Shown here piece after piece: positions 54,156 to 63,066 of a stretch of 64,000 nucleotides of DNA (positions are counted from its first letter, which is position 1; each line of letters starts with the position of its first letter). Made by a program: the position numbers and the translations under genes. This DNA comes from Streptomyces dengpaensis (GTDB lineage: Bacteria > Actinomycetota > Actinomycetes > Streptomycetales > Streptomycetaceae), in contig NZ_CP026652.1 of assembly GCF_002946835.1 (NCBI RefSeq), positions 6,014,001-6,078,000 of the forward strand, read 5' to 3'. The notes below the pieces were generated by a model. That model worked only from the letters and a program-made list of their open reading frames with translations, did no database searches and was not told where the DNA came from.

Positions 54156-54282
54156 CCCGTCAGGCTGACATCACCTGTTGACATCAACGGCGGCGAACGA
54201 TGGTGCACCGAAGCGACCACAGCCGGATCAGCGAGCGACCAGAGGGCCCCGTTCCTGCACGCCGCACCGCGCTGCCAGCGAA

Positions 54283-54328
54283 CTTACAAGGCGGATGTCG
54301 GCGGTTCGAAACCGTCCGCGCCCACCAG
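54283..54328. repeat. att copy 3 (left end of element III)
   Basis: 46 bp identical to the right part of the tRNA-Val core (CTTACAAGGCGGATGTCGGC ... CGCGCCCACCAG), followed by the same left-end sequence as at 33877 (GTCTCAGGAC, then the hairpin). It marks the start of a second, related element copy. Confidence 0.92.
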
Positions 54329-55400
54329 TCTCAGGACCCGATCAAGGCCCAGGTCAACCGGTGCGAAGCCGGGGACCTGGGCCTTGATCTTTCTCGGCGG
54401 CTTGTCGGCGCCGTGCCACTTACGTGCCAGATGGGCCGCGCGGGGCCGCTTCACCTTCCTGATCTGACCGTCGACGTAGTCGGCGTTCTGGTGGTCACGG
54501 CCGTTGACGAGGTGCTGATAGATCAGCGCTGCTCGCACCGACGAGTCGCCCATGCGGTGCATCAGCTCGCGGGTGGTGGCGCCACCGGTCGCGGCGAGGG
54601 TGTTCCCGGTGTGCCGGAGGTCGTGGAAGTGGACGTCACCGAGGCCGGTCGCGTCGAGCGCCCGGAGCCAGATCCGCCGGAAGTTGTTCCGCCCCAGAAC
54701 ACCACCGCGGGCGCCGACGAAGACGAGGCCGGTTCGGCCCGCAGCGGCGTGCTCGGGCAGGTGGTGAGCCAGCTCCGGGATGAGCGAGGCCGGGAACGCC
54801 ACGGTGCGGACACCGGCCGCGCTCTTGGGTGCCTTCACCGTGAGGCCGTCGGTGCACGTCCCGGCGTAGGAACGGCGGACGGACACCGTTCGGGCCTCCA
54901 GGTCGATGTCCAGGCGCTGGAGAGCGGCCAGCTCACCGAAGCGGAGCGCCGTGAACGCGGCCAGGAGGACCAGGACGCGGCAGTGAGGCGGAACGGCGTC
55001 GGCGAGCCGGTAGAACTCGGGCACGGAGAGGAACGGCCGCTCGGTGTGAGTGACCGCCCCAGCACCCTTGATCCGGCACGGGTTGCGCTGGATCAGCCCG
55101 TCGTCCACGGCCGTGTTCATGATGGCGCGGAGGACCTGATACGCCTTGGCAACGGTGGCCACGCCGACACCCGCGTCCAGGAGGTCGGTTACGCCGACGC
55201 CGTACCTGCGGCGTGGTGATCTCTCGCAGGGGGACCGCGCGGAACGTCGGCAGGATGTGCAGGTTGAGCACGCCCGCGTTGCGTTCCCGGGTGGTGGCCG
55301 CGTAGTCGCGATCTTTGAACCAGGACTCTGCGAAGTCGCCAAAAGCCATCTTGACGTCGGGGTTCTGCCAGTTGCCATCGAGGATCTCGGTGTCGGTCGC
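54284..55400 (-). pseudogene. Tyrosine integrase, frameshifted and truncated (int copy 2)
   Basis: Close homologue of int copy 1. The N-terminal 60 or so residues are lost: homology begins at ILDGNWQNPDVKMAFGDFAE near 55390. A one-base insertion at 55187-55190 (GGTTACG where copy 1 has GTACG) breaks the frame. The catalytic domain is otherwise continuous: ALRFGELAALQRLDIDLEAR, HFHDLRHTGNTLAATGG, RMGDSSVRAALIYQHL. The usual catalytic His of MGHSS is Asp here. The frame ends by reading through the hairpin and attachment core (LVGADGFEPPTSAL), as many tRNA-targeting integrases do. Confidence 0.85.
54340..54389. terminator. Long hairpin at the left element end (copy 2)
   Basis: The same 16-bp perfect stem as at 33888-33937 (GATCAAGGCCCAGGTC at 54340-54355, complement at 54374-54389). 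Confidence 0.8.
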
Positions 55401-55480
55401 AGGGATCACCGTTCGTGGAGACGGCAGGACCCTTGCTATCCGCAGGGCGGACAACGGCACTTGGGAGGCACCCGGCGGTG
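55401..55480 (+). pseudogene. NUDIX hydrolase fragment
   Basis: About 27 codons on the plus strand: VSVAGITVRGDGRTLAIRRA then DNGTWEAPGGV. This is the first part of a NUDIX domain up to the conserved glycines of the box; the glutamates are missing. It occupies the place of the lost N-terminus of int copy 2, so one rearrangement produced both truncations. Confidence 0.6.
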
Positions 55481-55498
55481 TCACGCAGGGCGCTTCCA

Positions 55499-56377
55499 CT
55501 AGCTCGTCCGAGAATCCGTCCTAACCACTGACTGCAGAATCGAGCGGTACAGGTCGGGCCGACGGTCGGCGAACACGTCATTGCGGGCGCTGAGGCGCTT
55601 GTCCCTGGCGTCACCGAGCTTGCACTTGGCGATCACCATGCCTTCTTCGTAAGTAGGCAGGGGGCCGGCAGCCGGGTGGCCGTCGGGGTCTGCAATCACC
55701 GACCCGCCGGTCCAGGACACGCCGCGCTCGACTCCAGTGCGGTCGCATGCGGCGACGAACATGCGGTTGACCGCTGCGTTCGCCTGCACGCGCACTACCT
55801 CGGCCGGGCGCTCGCCTTCGGGGCGCGGAAACAGTGGCCAGTTCACCGGGGCGCAGAGCAGGTCGGCGCCGCGCAGGGCGACGGTACGGACCCACTCCGG
55901 GAATTCCAAGTCGTAGCAGACCAGCACGCCGATCCGCCCCACTGCCGTGTCTACGACGGGCGGTAGCTCCGCGCCGGGCTCGAAGATGGTCTTCTCGGCA
56001 TCCCACAGGTGGGCCTTGCGGTAGAGGGCGCGTACGCCGTCGGCGTCGACGAGGACGGCCGAATTATGCAGGCGCCCCCCCTCGTCACGCTCGCAGATCC
56101 CGCCGACCACAATCAGGTCGTGCCGACGCGCCATCTCGGTCCAGCCGGTGACGGTGGGACCGTCGAACGGTTCGGCGAGCTCCGACGCCTCCGCCGTGTC
56201 GCGGAACACGTAGCCGCTGTTGGCAAGTTCAGGCAGCACTACGACCTTTGCCCCGGCCGCGGCAGCGCCTTTGATCGCTTGCTGCGCGGCAGCACGGTTG
56301 CCGTCCAGGTCGCCGACGGAGAGAGCGAGCTGGCAGCAGGCGACGGGAGTGACAACACCGGAGGGTACCGCGCTCAT
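55499..56377 (-). CDS. Carbon-nitrogen hydrolase (nitrilase superfamily)
   Basis: A 292-aa amidohydrolase with the complete Glu-Lys-Cys triad: Glu in VVVLPELANSGYVF, Lys in RALYRKAHLWDAEK, Cys in IGVLVCYDLEFPEWVR. It hydrolyses an amide or carbamoyl bond, releasing ammonia; substrates of relatives include beta-ureidopropionate, N-carbamoyl amines and omega-amides. The ATG at 56377 begins one base after the permease stop (TGACATG), so the two are co-transcribed and the permease probably imports the substrate. The C-terminal end is complete. Confidence 0.9.
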   Translation of the reverse strand: MSAVPSGVVTPVACCQLALSVGDLDGNRAAAQQAIKGAAAAGAKVVVLPELANSGYVFRDTAEASELAEPFDGPTVTGWTEMARRHDLIVVGGICERDEGGRLHNSAVLVDADGVRALYRKAHLWDAEKTIFEPGAELPPVVDTAVGRIGVLVCYDLEFPEWVRTVALRGADLLCAPVNWPLFPRPEGERPAEVVRVQANAAVNRMFVAACDRTGVERGVSWTGGSVIADPDGHPAAGPLPTYEEGMVIAKCKLGDARDKRLSARNDVFADRRPDLYRSILQSVVRTDSRTS

Positions 56378-56378
56378 G

Positions 56379-57833
56379 TCACACCCCGGCCGGGGCTGCA
56401 GGGGCATGGTCGTCATTCAGCTCATGCTCACTGGCGGCTACGGCTGCTTTCTCGGCGCGCATGTCCAGACCACGGCTGAGCACGTAGTACAGCAGGCCTG
56501 CCACCGCGAGGCCCACAACGAAGGAGACATCGGCGCCGCCCAGAGCCTTGGTGACCGGGCCGGTGTAGAAGGAGGTGGCGAAGAAGGGGACCATCGCGGT
56601 CAGGCCGACGGTGTAGGCCGTCAGGCCACGCCAGGACCAGCGCCCGTAGATGCCCCGCGGGTCGAAGATAGCGGTGATGGCGTAGTGACCTCGCCGCACG
56701 AAGTAGAAGTCCACGAGGTTGACCGCGGTCCACGGGATCAGGAAGTACAGCATCAGCAGCACGAAGTTGTTGAAGCTGCCGAGATAGTCCGCTGGTAGAG
56801 CCAGGGCCACCCCGAAAACCACCAGTTCGATGGCCACAATGCCGGCGACCCGGGCACGGATAGTCGGCTTCACCTTCTTGAAGGCGTCCACCGCGCTGGT
56901 GGTGGTGAGCATCGCTCCGTAAGCGTTGACGGCCATGATGGTGATCAGTGCCAGAGACGAGATGACGACCGTGAAGGTGCCGAATCCGGGCAGGATGTCG
57001 TTGCCGACTTGGCGAATGCCGGCGATCACGTCCGGGTCGGGTAGTGCCGAGGCGAGCAGGGCGCCAAGCGACATCAGCCAAACGGCAGAGCCCGCCGCTC
57101 CCGCGTAGGTCCACCAGATGACCTTCTTGGCGGAGACGTTCGCCGGAAGGTAGCGGGAGTAGTCGGAGACATACACCGCGTAGCTGATCTGGTAGCCGGC
57201 AGCGGCGGAGAAGACCACCAGGAATGCCGTCCAGGAGCTGCCGCCATTGGCGGCATGCGGCGTATTGGTGTCCAGGTTCACCAGCGCGCCGACCGTCAGG
57301 ATGCCGAACACCACGATGAGCAGGTAGGTCAGCCAGCGCTGCACCAGGTGCAGGAGGTCGTAGCCGACCACCGCCAGAACTATGGCCAGGCCAATGAGGA
57401 TTGCGTACCACAGCGTCGTGCCACCCGGCAGTACGGTCTGCAGACCTTGCGTGGCCAGCACGACGTTGAACACGTTGAAGCCGATGTAAACGAACACCAC
57501 AGCGGTGAAGGGCACGATCGCACCACGGATGCCGAACTGTGCCCGGGACTGGATCATCTGCGGCAGACCCATCCGCGGGCCTTGGTTGGCATGGAACGCC
57601 ATGAAGAAGGTGCCAAAGCCGGCACCGAGGACGACAGCCGCGATCGACCAGCCCAGGCTCAGCCCAAGGGCCGGGCCGATGAAACCAGTGACCATCGTGG
57701 TGAGCACGAAGTTGCCCGTGAACCAGAACGGCCCCTGGTGCCACACTTTGCCGTGCCGCTCACGCGCCGGCACGTAGTCGATGGAGCGTACTTCGATCAT
57801 CCCGGAGCCAGATGCGGACTTTGCGTCGTCCAT
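56379..57833 (-). CDS. NCS1-family nucleobase/hydantoin-type permease
   Basis: A 484-aa 12-helix cation symporter. The N-terminal family signature lies around GPFWFTGNFVLTTMVTGFIG, with TM6-TM8 features such as GYQISYAVYVSDYSRYLPAN (a hallmark of the cytosine/allantoin group) and WTAVNLVDFYFVRRGHYAI. It imports purines, pyrimidines, allantoin or hydantoins; which one cannot be read. It is divergent from the PucR regulator and coupled with the C-N hydrolase. The 94-bp promoter gap is A/T-rich around 57885 (TGAAAAATGT), where the regulator probably binds. Confidence 0.9.
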   Translation of the reverse strand: MDDAKSASGSGMIEVRSIDYVPARERHGKVWHQGPFWFTGNFVLTTMVTGFIGPALGLSLGWSIAAVVLGAGFGTFFMAFHANQGPRMGLPQMIQSRAQFGIRGAIVPFTAVVFVYIGFNVFNVVLATQGLQTVLPGGTTLWYAILIGLAIVLAVVGYDLLHLVQRWLTYLLIVVFGILTVGALVNLDTNTPHAANGGSSWTAFLVVFSAAAGYQISYAVYVSDYSRYLPANVSAKKVIWWTYAGAAGSAVWLMSLGALLASALPDPDVIAGIRQVGNDILPGFGTFTVVISSLALITIMAVNAYGAMLTTTSAVDAFKKVKPTIRARVAGIVAIELVVFGVALALPADYLGSFNNFVLLMLYFLIPWTAVNLVDFYFVRRGHYAITAIFDPRGIYGRWSWRGLTAYTVGLTAMVPFFATSFYTGPVTKALGGADVSFVVGLAVAGLLYYVLSRGLDMRAEKAAVAASEHELNDDHAPAAPAGV

Positions 57834-57927
57834 GGGTCCTCCTCAGAAGGCAGGCGGCCGGATATGCAGTGTATGTGGTTGAAAAATGTACGACGATCGA
57901 CTCCAGGGCGAATCTGCTGGGAAGGGC

Positions 57928-59481
57928 ATGGACACTATGTCCATGCCCTTCCGCATCGTCGACCTACTCGACCTGCCTGACCTCCGCCTCTCGGTTGCGG
58001 CCGCCCGGGATCGTCTGGATCGCCCCATCGAGGCCGCTCACGTCTCAGAACTGCTCCGCCCCGGGGCCTGGCTCCAAGGCGGTGAGCTCCTCATGACCGT
58101 TGGACTGCTGCTACCCATGGACCGCAGTGCGTGTCGGGCCTACGTTCATGATGTTGATGCAGGTGGAGCCAGCTGCCTGGTGCTCGGACTCGGACACGAG
58201 CTGCCCTACCAAGAGGCCCCGGCGCCGTTGGTCGAAGCCGCCCAGGAGGCAGGGCTTCCGCTGCTCACCGTGCCTCATGAGGTCCCGTTCATCGCGATCA
58301 CCAAGGCCGTGTTCGCTGCCCGGGCAGCTGAACAGCGTCTCGCCCTGGAGCGCGCATACGAGGCTCAGCGTCGACTGACTGCCGCCGCTGCGTCGGGCCG
58401 CGGACTGACGGCCACCTTGGAGGCGTGGGCGCAGGCCACCGGTGTGGGCGCGGCAGTCACCGATCCGTTGGGCCGGATCATCGCCTCGGTGGGGCGGGGC
58501 ACCGAAGCTGCGCTGGAGGCCAGCGGAGACCTGATCCAGCGGGTCGCTGTCCGGGGTCTGCTCGGCAGCGGAACCAGCATCGTCCACAGCGCGCACGTGG
58601 AGGTGCAGCCTCTCGGTGCCCAGCGCCTGCGCGGCCTGCTGATGCTGACCGGCGAAATGGACCCGGCCACGCGCCTGCTCGCCTCGGGGCTGGTCTCTCT
58701 CCTGTCACTGGAGCTGGAACGGCGGCACCTGGCGGACGAGCCTGGTCGCAGGCGTCGCTGCGCCCTCCTCGGGCAGCTCCTGACCGAAGGTACGACGGCC
58801 GAGCAGGTCCGCGATCTCCTCGCTGCGGCCGGCCTCGTCACCGACGCCGTGCGCGGCATCGCCATTGAGCCCACAGCCGACGCGGATGATGTGGTGGCAG
58901 ATTTGGCGCTCGCCGTGCCGGGTGGCCTGGCCCGGGTCACGGGCGGCGTGGTCGAAGCCGTCGTCGGCGGCGATCTGGACGTACTGGAAGTCCTCAACCG
59001 GTTTGCTCCGGGCTTCCCGACAGGTATCGGACCCTCCGTCCCGCCGGAGTCGGCTGCCTCCTCACTTCGACAAGCCCGGGGCCTGCTGGGAATAAGCCGA
59101 ATCGCGGGGCGTCCGGTGGAAGCGCAGGCGAACAGGTCCGGACAGCTGCTGCTGGAGCTCGGCAACCGCTTTGTGCTCAGCGGATACGCGGACGCCGTGC
59201 TCGGGGCACTCGACGATGCCGATCCGTCCGGCGACCTGGTGGCCACGCTTGCGACCTGGTTGGACACCGCCGGCTCCTGGGACGAGACGAGCCGGCGACT
59301 CGGTGTCCACCGGCACACCGTCCGCAACCGCCTCGACAAGGTCATGCGAGTCACTGGCCGACGTCTCGACGACGGTGACGACCGTTTCGATCTCTGGCTG
59401 GCAATCAGGGGGAGGCAAGCCGCGCAGCACACGCCCACCTCTCCCGGTGCAGCGCCTAAGCAGCCGATACCGCCCACGTGA
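57928..59481 (+). CDS. PucR-family transcriptional regulator
   Basis: A 517-aa regulator: N-terminal PucR domain (FRIVDLLDLPDLRLSVAAAR, GAWLQGGELLMTVGLLLPMD), a middle CdaR/GGDEF-like domain, and a C-terminal HTH_30 (WLDTAGSWDETSRRLGVHRH then TVRNRLDKVMRVTG). PucR of Bacillus controls purine and allantoin catabolism. The divergent permease-hydrolase pair is the obvious target here. The ATG at 57928 has GGGAAGGG just upstream; an in-frame ATG at 57886 lies within the promoter. Confidence 0.9.
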   Translation: MDTMSMPFRIVDLLDLPDLRLSVAAARDRLDRPIEAAHVSELLRPGAWLQGGELLMTVGLLLPMDRSACRAYVHDVDAGGASCLVLGLGHELPYQEAPAPLVEAAQEAGLPLLTVPHEVPFIAITKAVFAARAAEQRLALERAYEAQRRLTAAAASGRGLTATLEAWAQATGVGAAVTDPLGRIIASVGRGTEAALEASGDLIQRVAVRGLLGSGTSIVHSAHVEVQPLGAQRLRGLLMLTGEMDPATRLLASGLVSLLSLELERRHLADEPGRRRRCALLGQLLTEGTTAEQVRDLLAAAGLVTDAVRGIAIEPTADADDVVADLALAVPGGLARVTGGVVEAVVGGDLDVLEVLNRFAPGFPTGIGPSVPPESAASSLRQARGLLGISRIAGRPVEAQANRSGQLLLELGNRFVLSGYADAVLGALDDADPSGDLVATLATWLDTAGSWDETSRRLGVHRHTVRNRLDKVMRVTGRRLDDGDDRFDLWLAIRGRQAAQHTPTSPGAAPKQPIPPT

Positions 59482-59566
59482 GGAAGAAAAGAAGGGGCTG
59501 GAGTGACCCCCGACATCCCGACACCTGGACGCTGGATGTTTCGTCATCCAGGGGAAGTGATCCTTG

Positions 59567-59620
59567 GTGACAAAGCGGAAGAATTACCCCGAAGAGTTCA
59601 AGCGGGACGCGGTGGATCGC
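59567..59620 (+). pseudogene. IS3-family OrfA remnant
   Basis: A GTG followed by TKRKNYPEEFKRDAV, the typical start of the small HTH protein (OrfA) of IS3 elements. After about 17 codons the similarity ends. No OrfB is present. This is a scar of an insertion sequence between the PucR and HAD genes. Confidence 0.6.
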
Positions 59621-59792
59621 GATCGAAGCCGACCTGTACCCCGTCTGGCCGTCGCGATGCGCTTGCCCACATGTATGGATTCGGGCATACAAGCTCCGAT
59701 CGGGGCGTCCACTCGAACCGTATCCGCACGGTGACGTGCGGGATGTGCGAACGGCCCCGCCGTAACTCGGAGGTGGTGCTGCCTCGTTGAGG

Positions 59793-60434
59793 TCAGTCAT
59801 CGATGATCGTGGTGAGCTGGGTGAGACTGTCGATTCGCCAGTCCGCGACCGCCACCACTTCTGGGTCATCAGCCCATAGGTGTCCCCAGGGGCCGCGACG
59901 GATGTGAGCTGTTCGCAGCCCTGCTGCTTTCGCTGGGAAGAGGTCGTTGGCCGGATGGTCGCCGACGTACACGGTTTCTCGGGGGGCGGCATGCGCCACG
60001 TCCATCACCCGCTCGAAGAACTCGGGGTGCGGCTTGGCGACTCCCCACTCGCCGGAGGTGGCAATGAGGTCCGCGGGCAGGCCCAGGGCGCGCAGGAGCC
60101 CGCCGACGCGGGACGTCTGGTTTCCGGCGATGACGACGCGGATGCCGAGCTCGCGGAGCCTGGACAGCGCCGGAAAGACGTCGTCGTACAAGTCTCTTTC
60201 GTCGAGGACCTCACCATGGCCTGCGGCTTCCCTTGCGCGGTACTCGGCGGCGACGTCGATGCCCGGACGGGCCAGGCGCAACGCGTCCGCGTTGTCGCGC
60301 CCCTGGGCAACGACCGCGCCGACGAGCGCGGAGAGGGTGTGGCGGGGAACGCCGAGCCAGTCGGCCCAGGAACCCCAGTAGCGGTCGTCCCGGGTGATCG
60401 TCTCGCCGACGTCGAACACGATGGTCTCCATCAC
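59793..60434 (-). CDS. HAD-superfamily hydrolase (phosphoglycolate phosphatase-like)
   Basis: A 213-aa enzyme. Motif I is IVFDVGETITRD (the second Asp of DxD is replaced by Gly-Glu, a known variant), motif II is VVIAGNQTS, and motif III/IV lie in VAKPHPEFFERV and VYVGDHPANDLFPAKAAGLR. The cap domain sits between residues 20 and 85. It dephosphorylates or dehalogenates an unknown small molecule. Start at GTG 60434 or the adjacent ATG 60431. It is the last gene before att copy 4. Confidence 0.85.
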   Translation of the reverse strand: MMETIVFDVGETITRDDRYWGSWADWLGVPRHTLSALVGAVVAQGRDNADALRLARPGIDVAAEYRAREAAGHGEVLDERDLYDDVFPALSRLRELGIRVVIAGNQTSRVGGLLRALGLPADLIATSGEWGVAKPHPEFFERVMDVAHAAPRETVYVGDHPANDLFPAKAAGLRTAHIRRGPWGHLWADDPEVVAVADWRIDSLTQLTTIIDD

Positions 60435-60564
60435 GCCGCGGAGCCTACGGCGTCACCGGCATTCCCTCGCTGCCAGTCTCCGCCCCGGCTGGCCGCGCCC
60501 GGCGGCGCGCTACGTGCTGCGGGCAGGGAACTGCGTGACAACGCCGTCGCTCAGCAGGTGTCTG

Positions 60565-60685
60565 GCCGTGCCACATCTGGCGGTCAAGCACGGACAACAT
60601 CGGCTCGCAGCAGTCGACGCGCCTCGCTGAGCTGGGCCCCCTCCGATCCCGGAGTGACCTGCCTGCCTTCGTTGCCTCGCACGTC
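60565..60685. repeat. Right-arm sequence next to att copy 4
   Basis: GTGCCACATCTGGCGGTCAA then GCACGGACAACATCGGCTCG parallels the arm at 45290-45412, at the same distance from the attachment core. Confidence 0.65.
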
Positions 60686-60736
60686 CGCCCTTACAAGGCG
60701 GTTGTCGGCGGTTCGAAACCGTCCGCGCGCACCAGT
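60686..60736. repeat. att copy 4 (right end of the island)
   Basis: A 51-bp core with two differences from the tRNA (GGTTGTCGG for GGATGTCGG, and CGCGCGCACC for CGCGCCCACC). It is followed by the same GTCTCAGGAC left-end sequence and a third hairpin copy, but no integrase gene follows. Confidence 0.9.
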
Positions 60737-60750
60737 CTCAGGACGCGAAC

Positions 60751-60794
60751 AAGGCCCAGGTCAACCGGTGCGAACCGGGAGACCTGGGCCTTGG
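60751..60794. terminator. Hairpin (copy 3) beyond att copy 4
   Basis: CAAGGCCCAGGTC (60751-60763) with GACCTGGGCCTTG (60782-60794), the shortened third copy of the element-end hairpin. Confidence 0.75.
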
Positions 60795-60851
60795 TCTTTC
60801 CCACCTGCTCGGCGGCGCCGTAGATTGTCGAGTTATTCAGGGTGCTTACAA

Positions 60852-60980
60852 ATGGCGCGTCACGGATATCAGCTCACGGGCGAATGGGAGTCGCCGTACG
60901 GCAGGAGCGGCTGCGGGTGGGATGAGCGAGTTCTTCCGCACCAGGTGACGCGGTTTTACGTGTACGCAGGCTGGCGATAA
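60852..60980 (+). CDS. Very small hypothetical protein
   Basis: A 42-aa frame, MARHGYQLTGEWESPYGRSG then a Trp/Tyr-containing end (TRFYVYAGWR). There is no clear ribosome-binding site and no family. It lies in the gap between the last att copy and the multicopper oxidase and may be spurious. Confidence 0.25.
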   Translation: MARHGYQLTGEWESPYGRSGCGWDERVLPHQVTRFYVYAGWR

Positions 60981-61131
60981 TAATTCGATTTTAATTCTGA
61001 TGGCTGTCGAATTTCTGCCGAGATCGGCTCAATGAGTGGCTTTCTCGGACCGGACCGGCGTGCTGCGGCAACGTTCCGAACCAGCCCTGTATCTCTTCAA
61101 CGTCACGCGAGGCGATGGAAGGCTGGCGACA

Positions 61132-63066
61132 ATGGTTGAGCGAAGGAAATTCCTCATGGCCGGTGCCATGGGGGGTGCGGCCATGCTTCCACAGGGTGGT
61201 CTGGGAGCGCAGGCGTATGCGGCGCCGACTCGCGGGGCAGTGTGTCCGGACATCCCGCTCACGCACACCCCTCCGCTGAAGAAGTATGTCGACCCGCTCC
61301 CCATCCCGTCGACAGCCGTCTCGGATCCTTCCGTTTATCCGGGCGCCGACTACTACGAGATCACGATGCGGCAGGGCTCGTGGCGCTTCCACCGGGATCT
61401 CGGGCCGGCCACCGTGTGGGGTTACTGGGCCAATAACCCGCACGATCCTGACAAGCCGACCGGCATGGGCTATCTCGGCCCGACCATCAGCGTAAACACG
61501 AACCACCCGACGGTCGTCAAATACCGCAATGAACTGCCGACCACGCACCTGTTCCAGTTCGTGATCGACGCCATTCGCAGCGGGTGCGAAGAGCTCACCC
61601 CGACCCCTCCGCCTCCATACAAGGCCGTCCTGCCTTTTCCCTCGAATGTCAACGTGTGGAACGTCGTACACCAGCACGGCGGTTTCACAGCGCCACAGTC
61701 CGACGGCATGCCGATGCAGTCGTTCAGCCCGGACGGCATCCACGCCGAGCACTACACCACCCTGGAACCGGGCCTGGTCAAACGCAACGAAGCGATCTAC
61801 GGCTACACCAACCATGAGCGTTCGTGCATGCTCTGGTATCACGATCACGGCATGGGGATGACCAGCACCAACGTCTATGCGGGCCTTGCCGGTCTCTGGC
61901 TCGTTCGTGACCCCGCCGACGAGCGTCTCGGGCTGCCGCGAGGCGAATTCGAGGTCCCCCTCATCTTGCAGGACCGGACCTTCCACGCGGACGGCTCGCT
62001 CGCCTACACCATGACCTTGAGGGAAGGCGAGGACACCCCGGTCGTCAACGGGAAGGTGTTCCCTTACCTGGCCGTCGAGCGGCGACGCTATCGGCTGCGC
62101 TTTCTCAACGCTTCGAACGAGCGTTTCTGGCGGCTGAGGTTCGAGGCTTGGCCCAGGGATACCCTGCCCCAGGTCAATCTGCCGTTCTGGCTGATCGGCA
62201 CCGACGGCGGCTTCCGTCCTCCGTTGCAAATGCTGAACTTCCTGATCTCGCCGGCCGAGCGGTACGACCTGATCGTCGACTTCAGTCAGGTGCCCATGGG
62301 CACGAATGTCAGATTGACGAACTACCACGCGCCGGTCCACTACCCCGGCATGCCGGGCGAGGGGCCGGAAATCCGGGAAATCATGGAGTTCCGGGTCACC
62401 AAACCATTGTCCGGAGGCGCGGACAGGACGAGGTCTCCCAAGGAACTCAGGCTGCCGACGGTCGCACCTGTCAAGCCGAAACCGAACACCCGGCGGCGGC
62501 AATGGGTCGTGTACCAGCACAAGCTCTTCAGGACCATGACGTTCAACGCGATGCCATTCGAGGCACCGTCCCAGGACTTCATCAAGGATGGCTCGACCGA
62601 GATCTGGGAGTACATCAATCCCAACCACGACGCCCACCCGATGCATGTCCACCTCGTCAACTTCCAGGTGTTGAACAGGCAGCCGATCGACGCGGCCAGC
62701 TACCAGGAGGATTACGAAAAGTGGATTGACGGTGGCCGCAAACCGAAGGACCTTCCGGTGCTGGCGAACTATTTCACCGGTCCACCGATTCCGCCGGACC
62801 CGGACGAAGCACGGTCCAACAAGGATACGTTCAAATCCTATCCGGAGACGGTGACCAGAATCATCATTCAGGAATTCACTCCGCCGACGGGTACGATCGC
62901 GTCGATTCCGGGCAGCGGCACCGAACTCCCGGCGACGTACATCCACCACTGCCACATTCTCGAACACGAAGACGACGACCTGATGCGCCCGTGGACGATC
63001 GTCGGCCACGGCGACGACGGCGGTGGTGACCACGGGGGCAACGGCGGTGGCGGCCACGGCCATTGA
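61132..63066 (+). CDS. Tat-exported multicopper oxidase
   Basis: A 644-aa cupredoxin oxidase. A Tat signal (ERRKFLMAGAMGG, residues 3-15) shows export of the folded, copper-loaded protein. All four copper-binding segments are present: HQHGG (about 181-185), YHDHGMG (about 236-242), HPMHVHL (about 502-508), and HCHILEHEDDDLM (about 605-617) with the type 1 Cys and axial Met. The tail is Gly/His-rich (GDDGGGDHGGNGGGGHGH) and could bind metal. It oxidises phenols, bilirubin or metal ions; the CotA/phenoxazinone-synthase-like group is closest by layout. The ATG at 61132 is chosen because it begins the Tat signal; a GTG at 61036 would add 32 unlikely residues. Confidence 0.92.
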   Translation: MVERRKFLMAGAMGGAAMLPQGGLGAQAYAAPTRGAVCPDIPLTHTPPLKKYVDPLPIPSTAVSDPSVYPGADYYEITMRQGSWRFHRDLGPATVWGYWANNPHDPDKPTGMGYLGPTISVNTNHPTVVKYRNELPTTHLFQFVIDAIRSGCEELTPTPPPPYKAVLPFPSNVNVWNVVHQHGGFTAPQSDGMPMQSFSPDGIHAEHYTTLEPGLVKRNEAIYGYTNHERSCMLWYHDHGMGMTSTNVYAGLAGLWLVRDPADERLGLPRGEFEVPLILQDRTFHADGSLAYTMTLREGEDTPVVNGKVFPYLAVERRRYRLRFLNASNERFWRLRFEAWPRDTLPQVNLPFWLIGTDGGFRPPLQMLNFLISPAERYDLIVDFSQVPMGTNVRLTNYHAPVHYPGMPGEGPEIREIMEFRVTKPLSGGADRTRSPKELRLPTVAPVKPKPNTRRRQWVVYQHKLFRTMTFNAMPFEAPSQDFIKDGSTEIWEYINPNHDAHPMHVHLVNFQVLNRQPIDAASYQEDYEKWIDGGRKPKDLPVLANYFTGPPIPPDPDEARSNKDTFKSYPETVTRIIIQEFTPPTGTIASIPGSGTELPATYIHHCHILEHEDDDLMRPWTIVGHGDDGGGDHGGNGGGGHGH

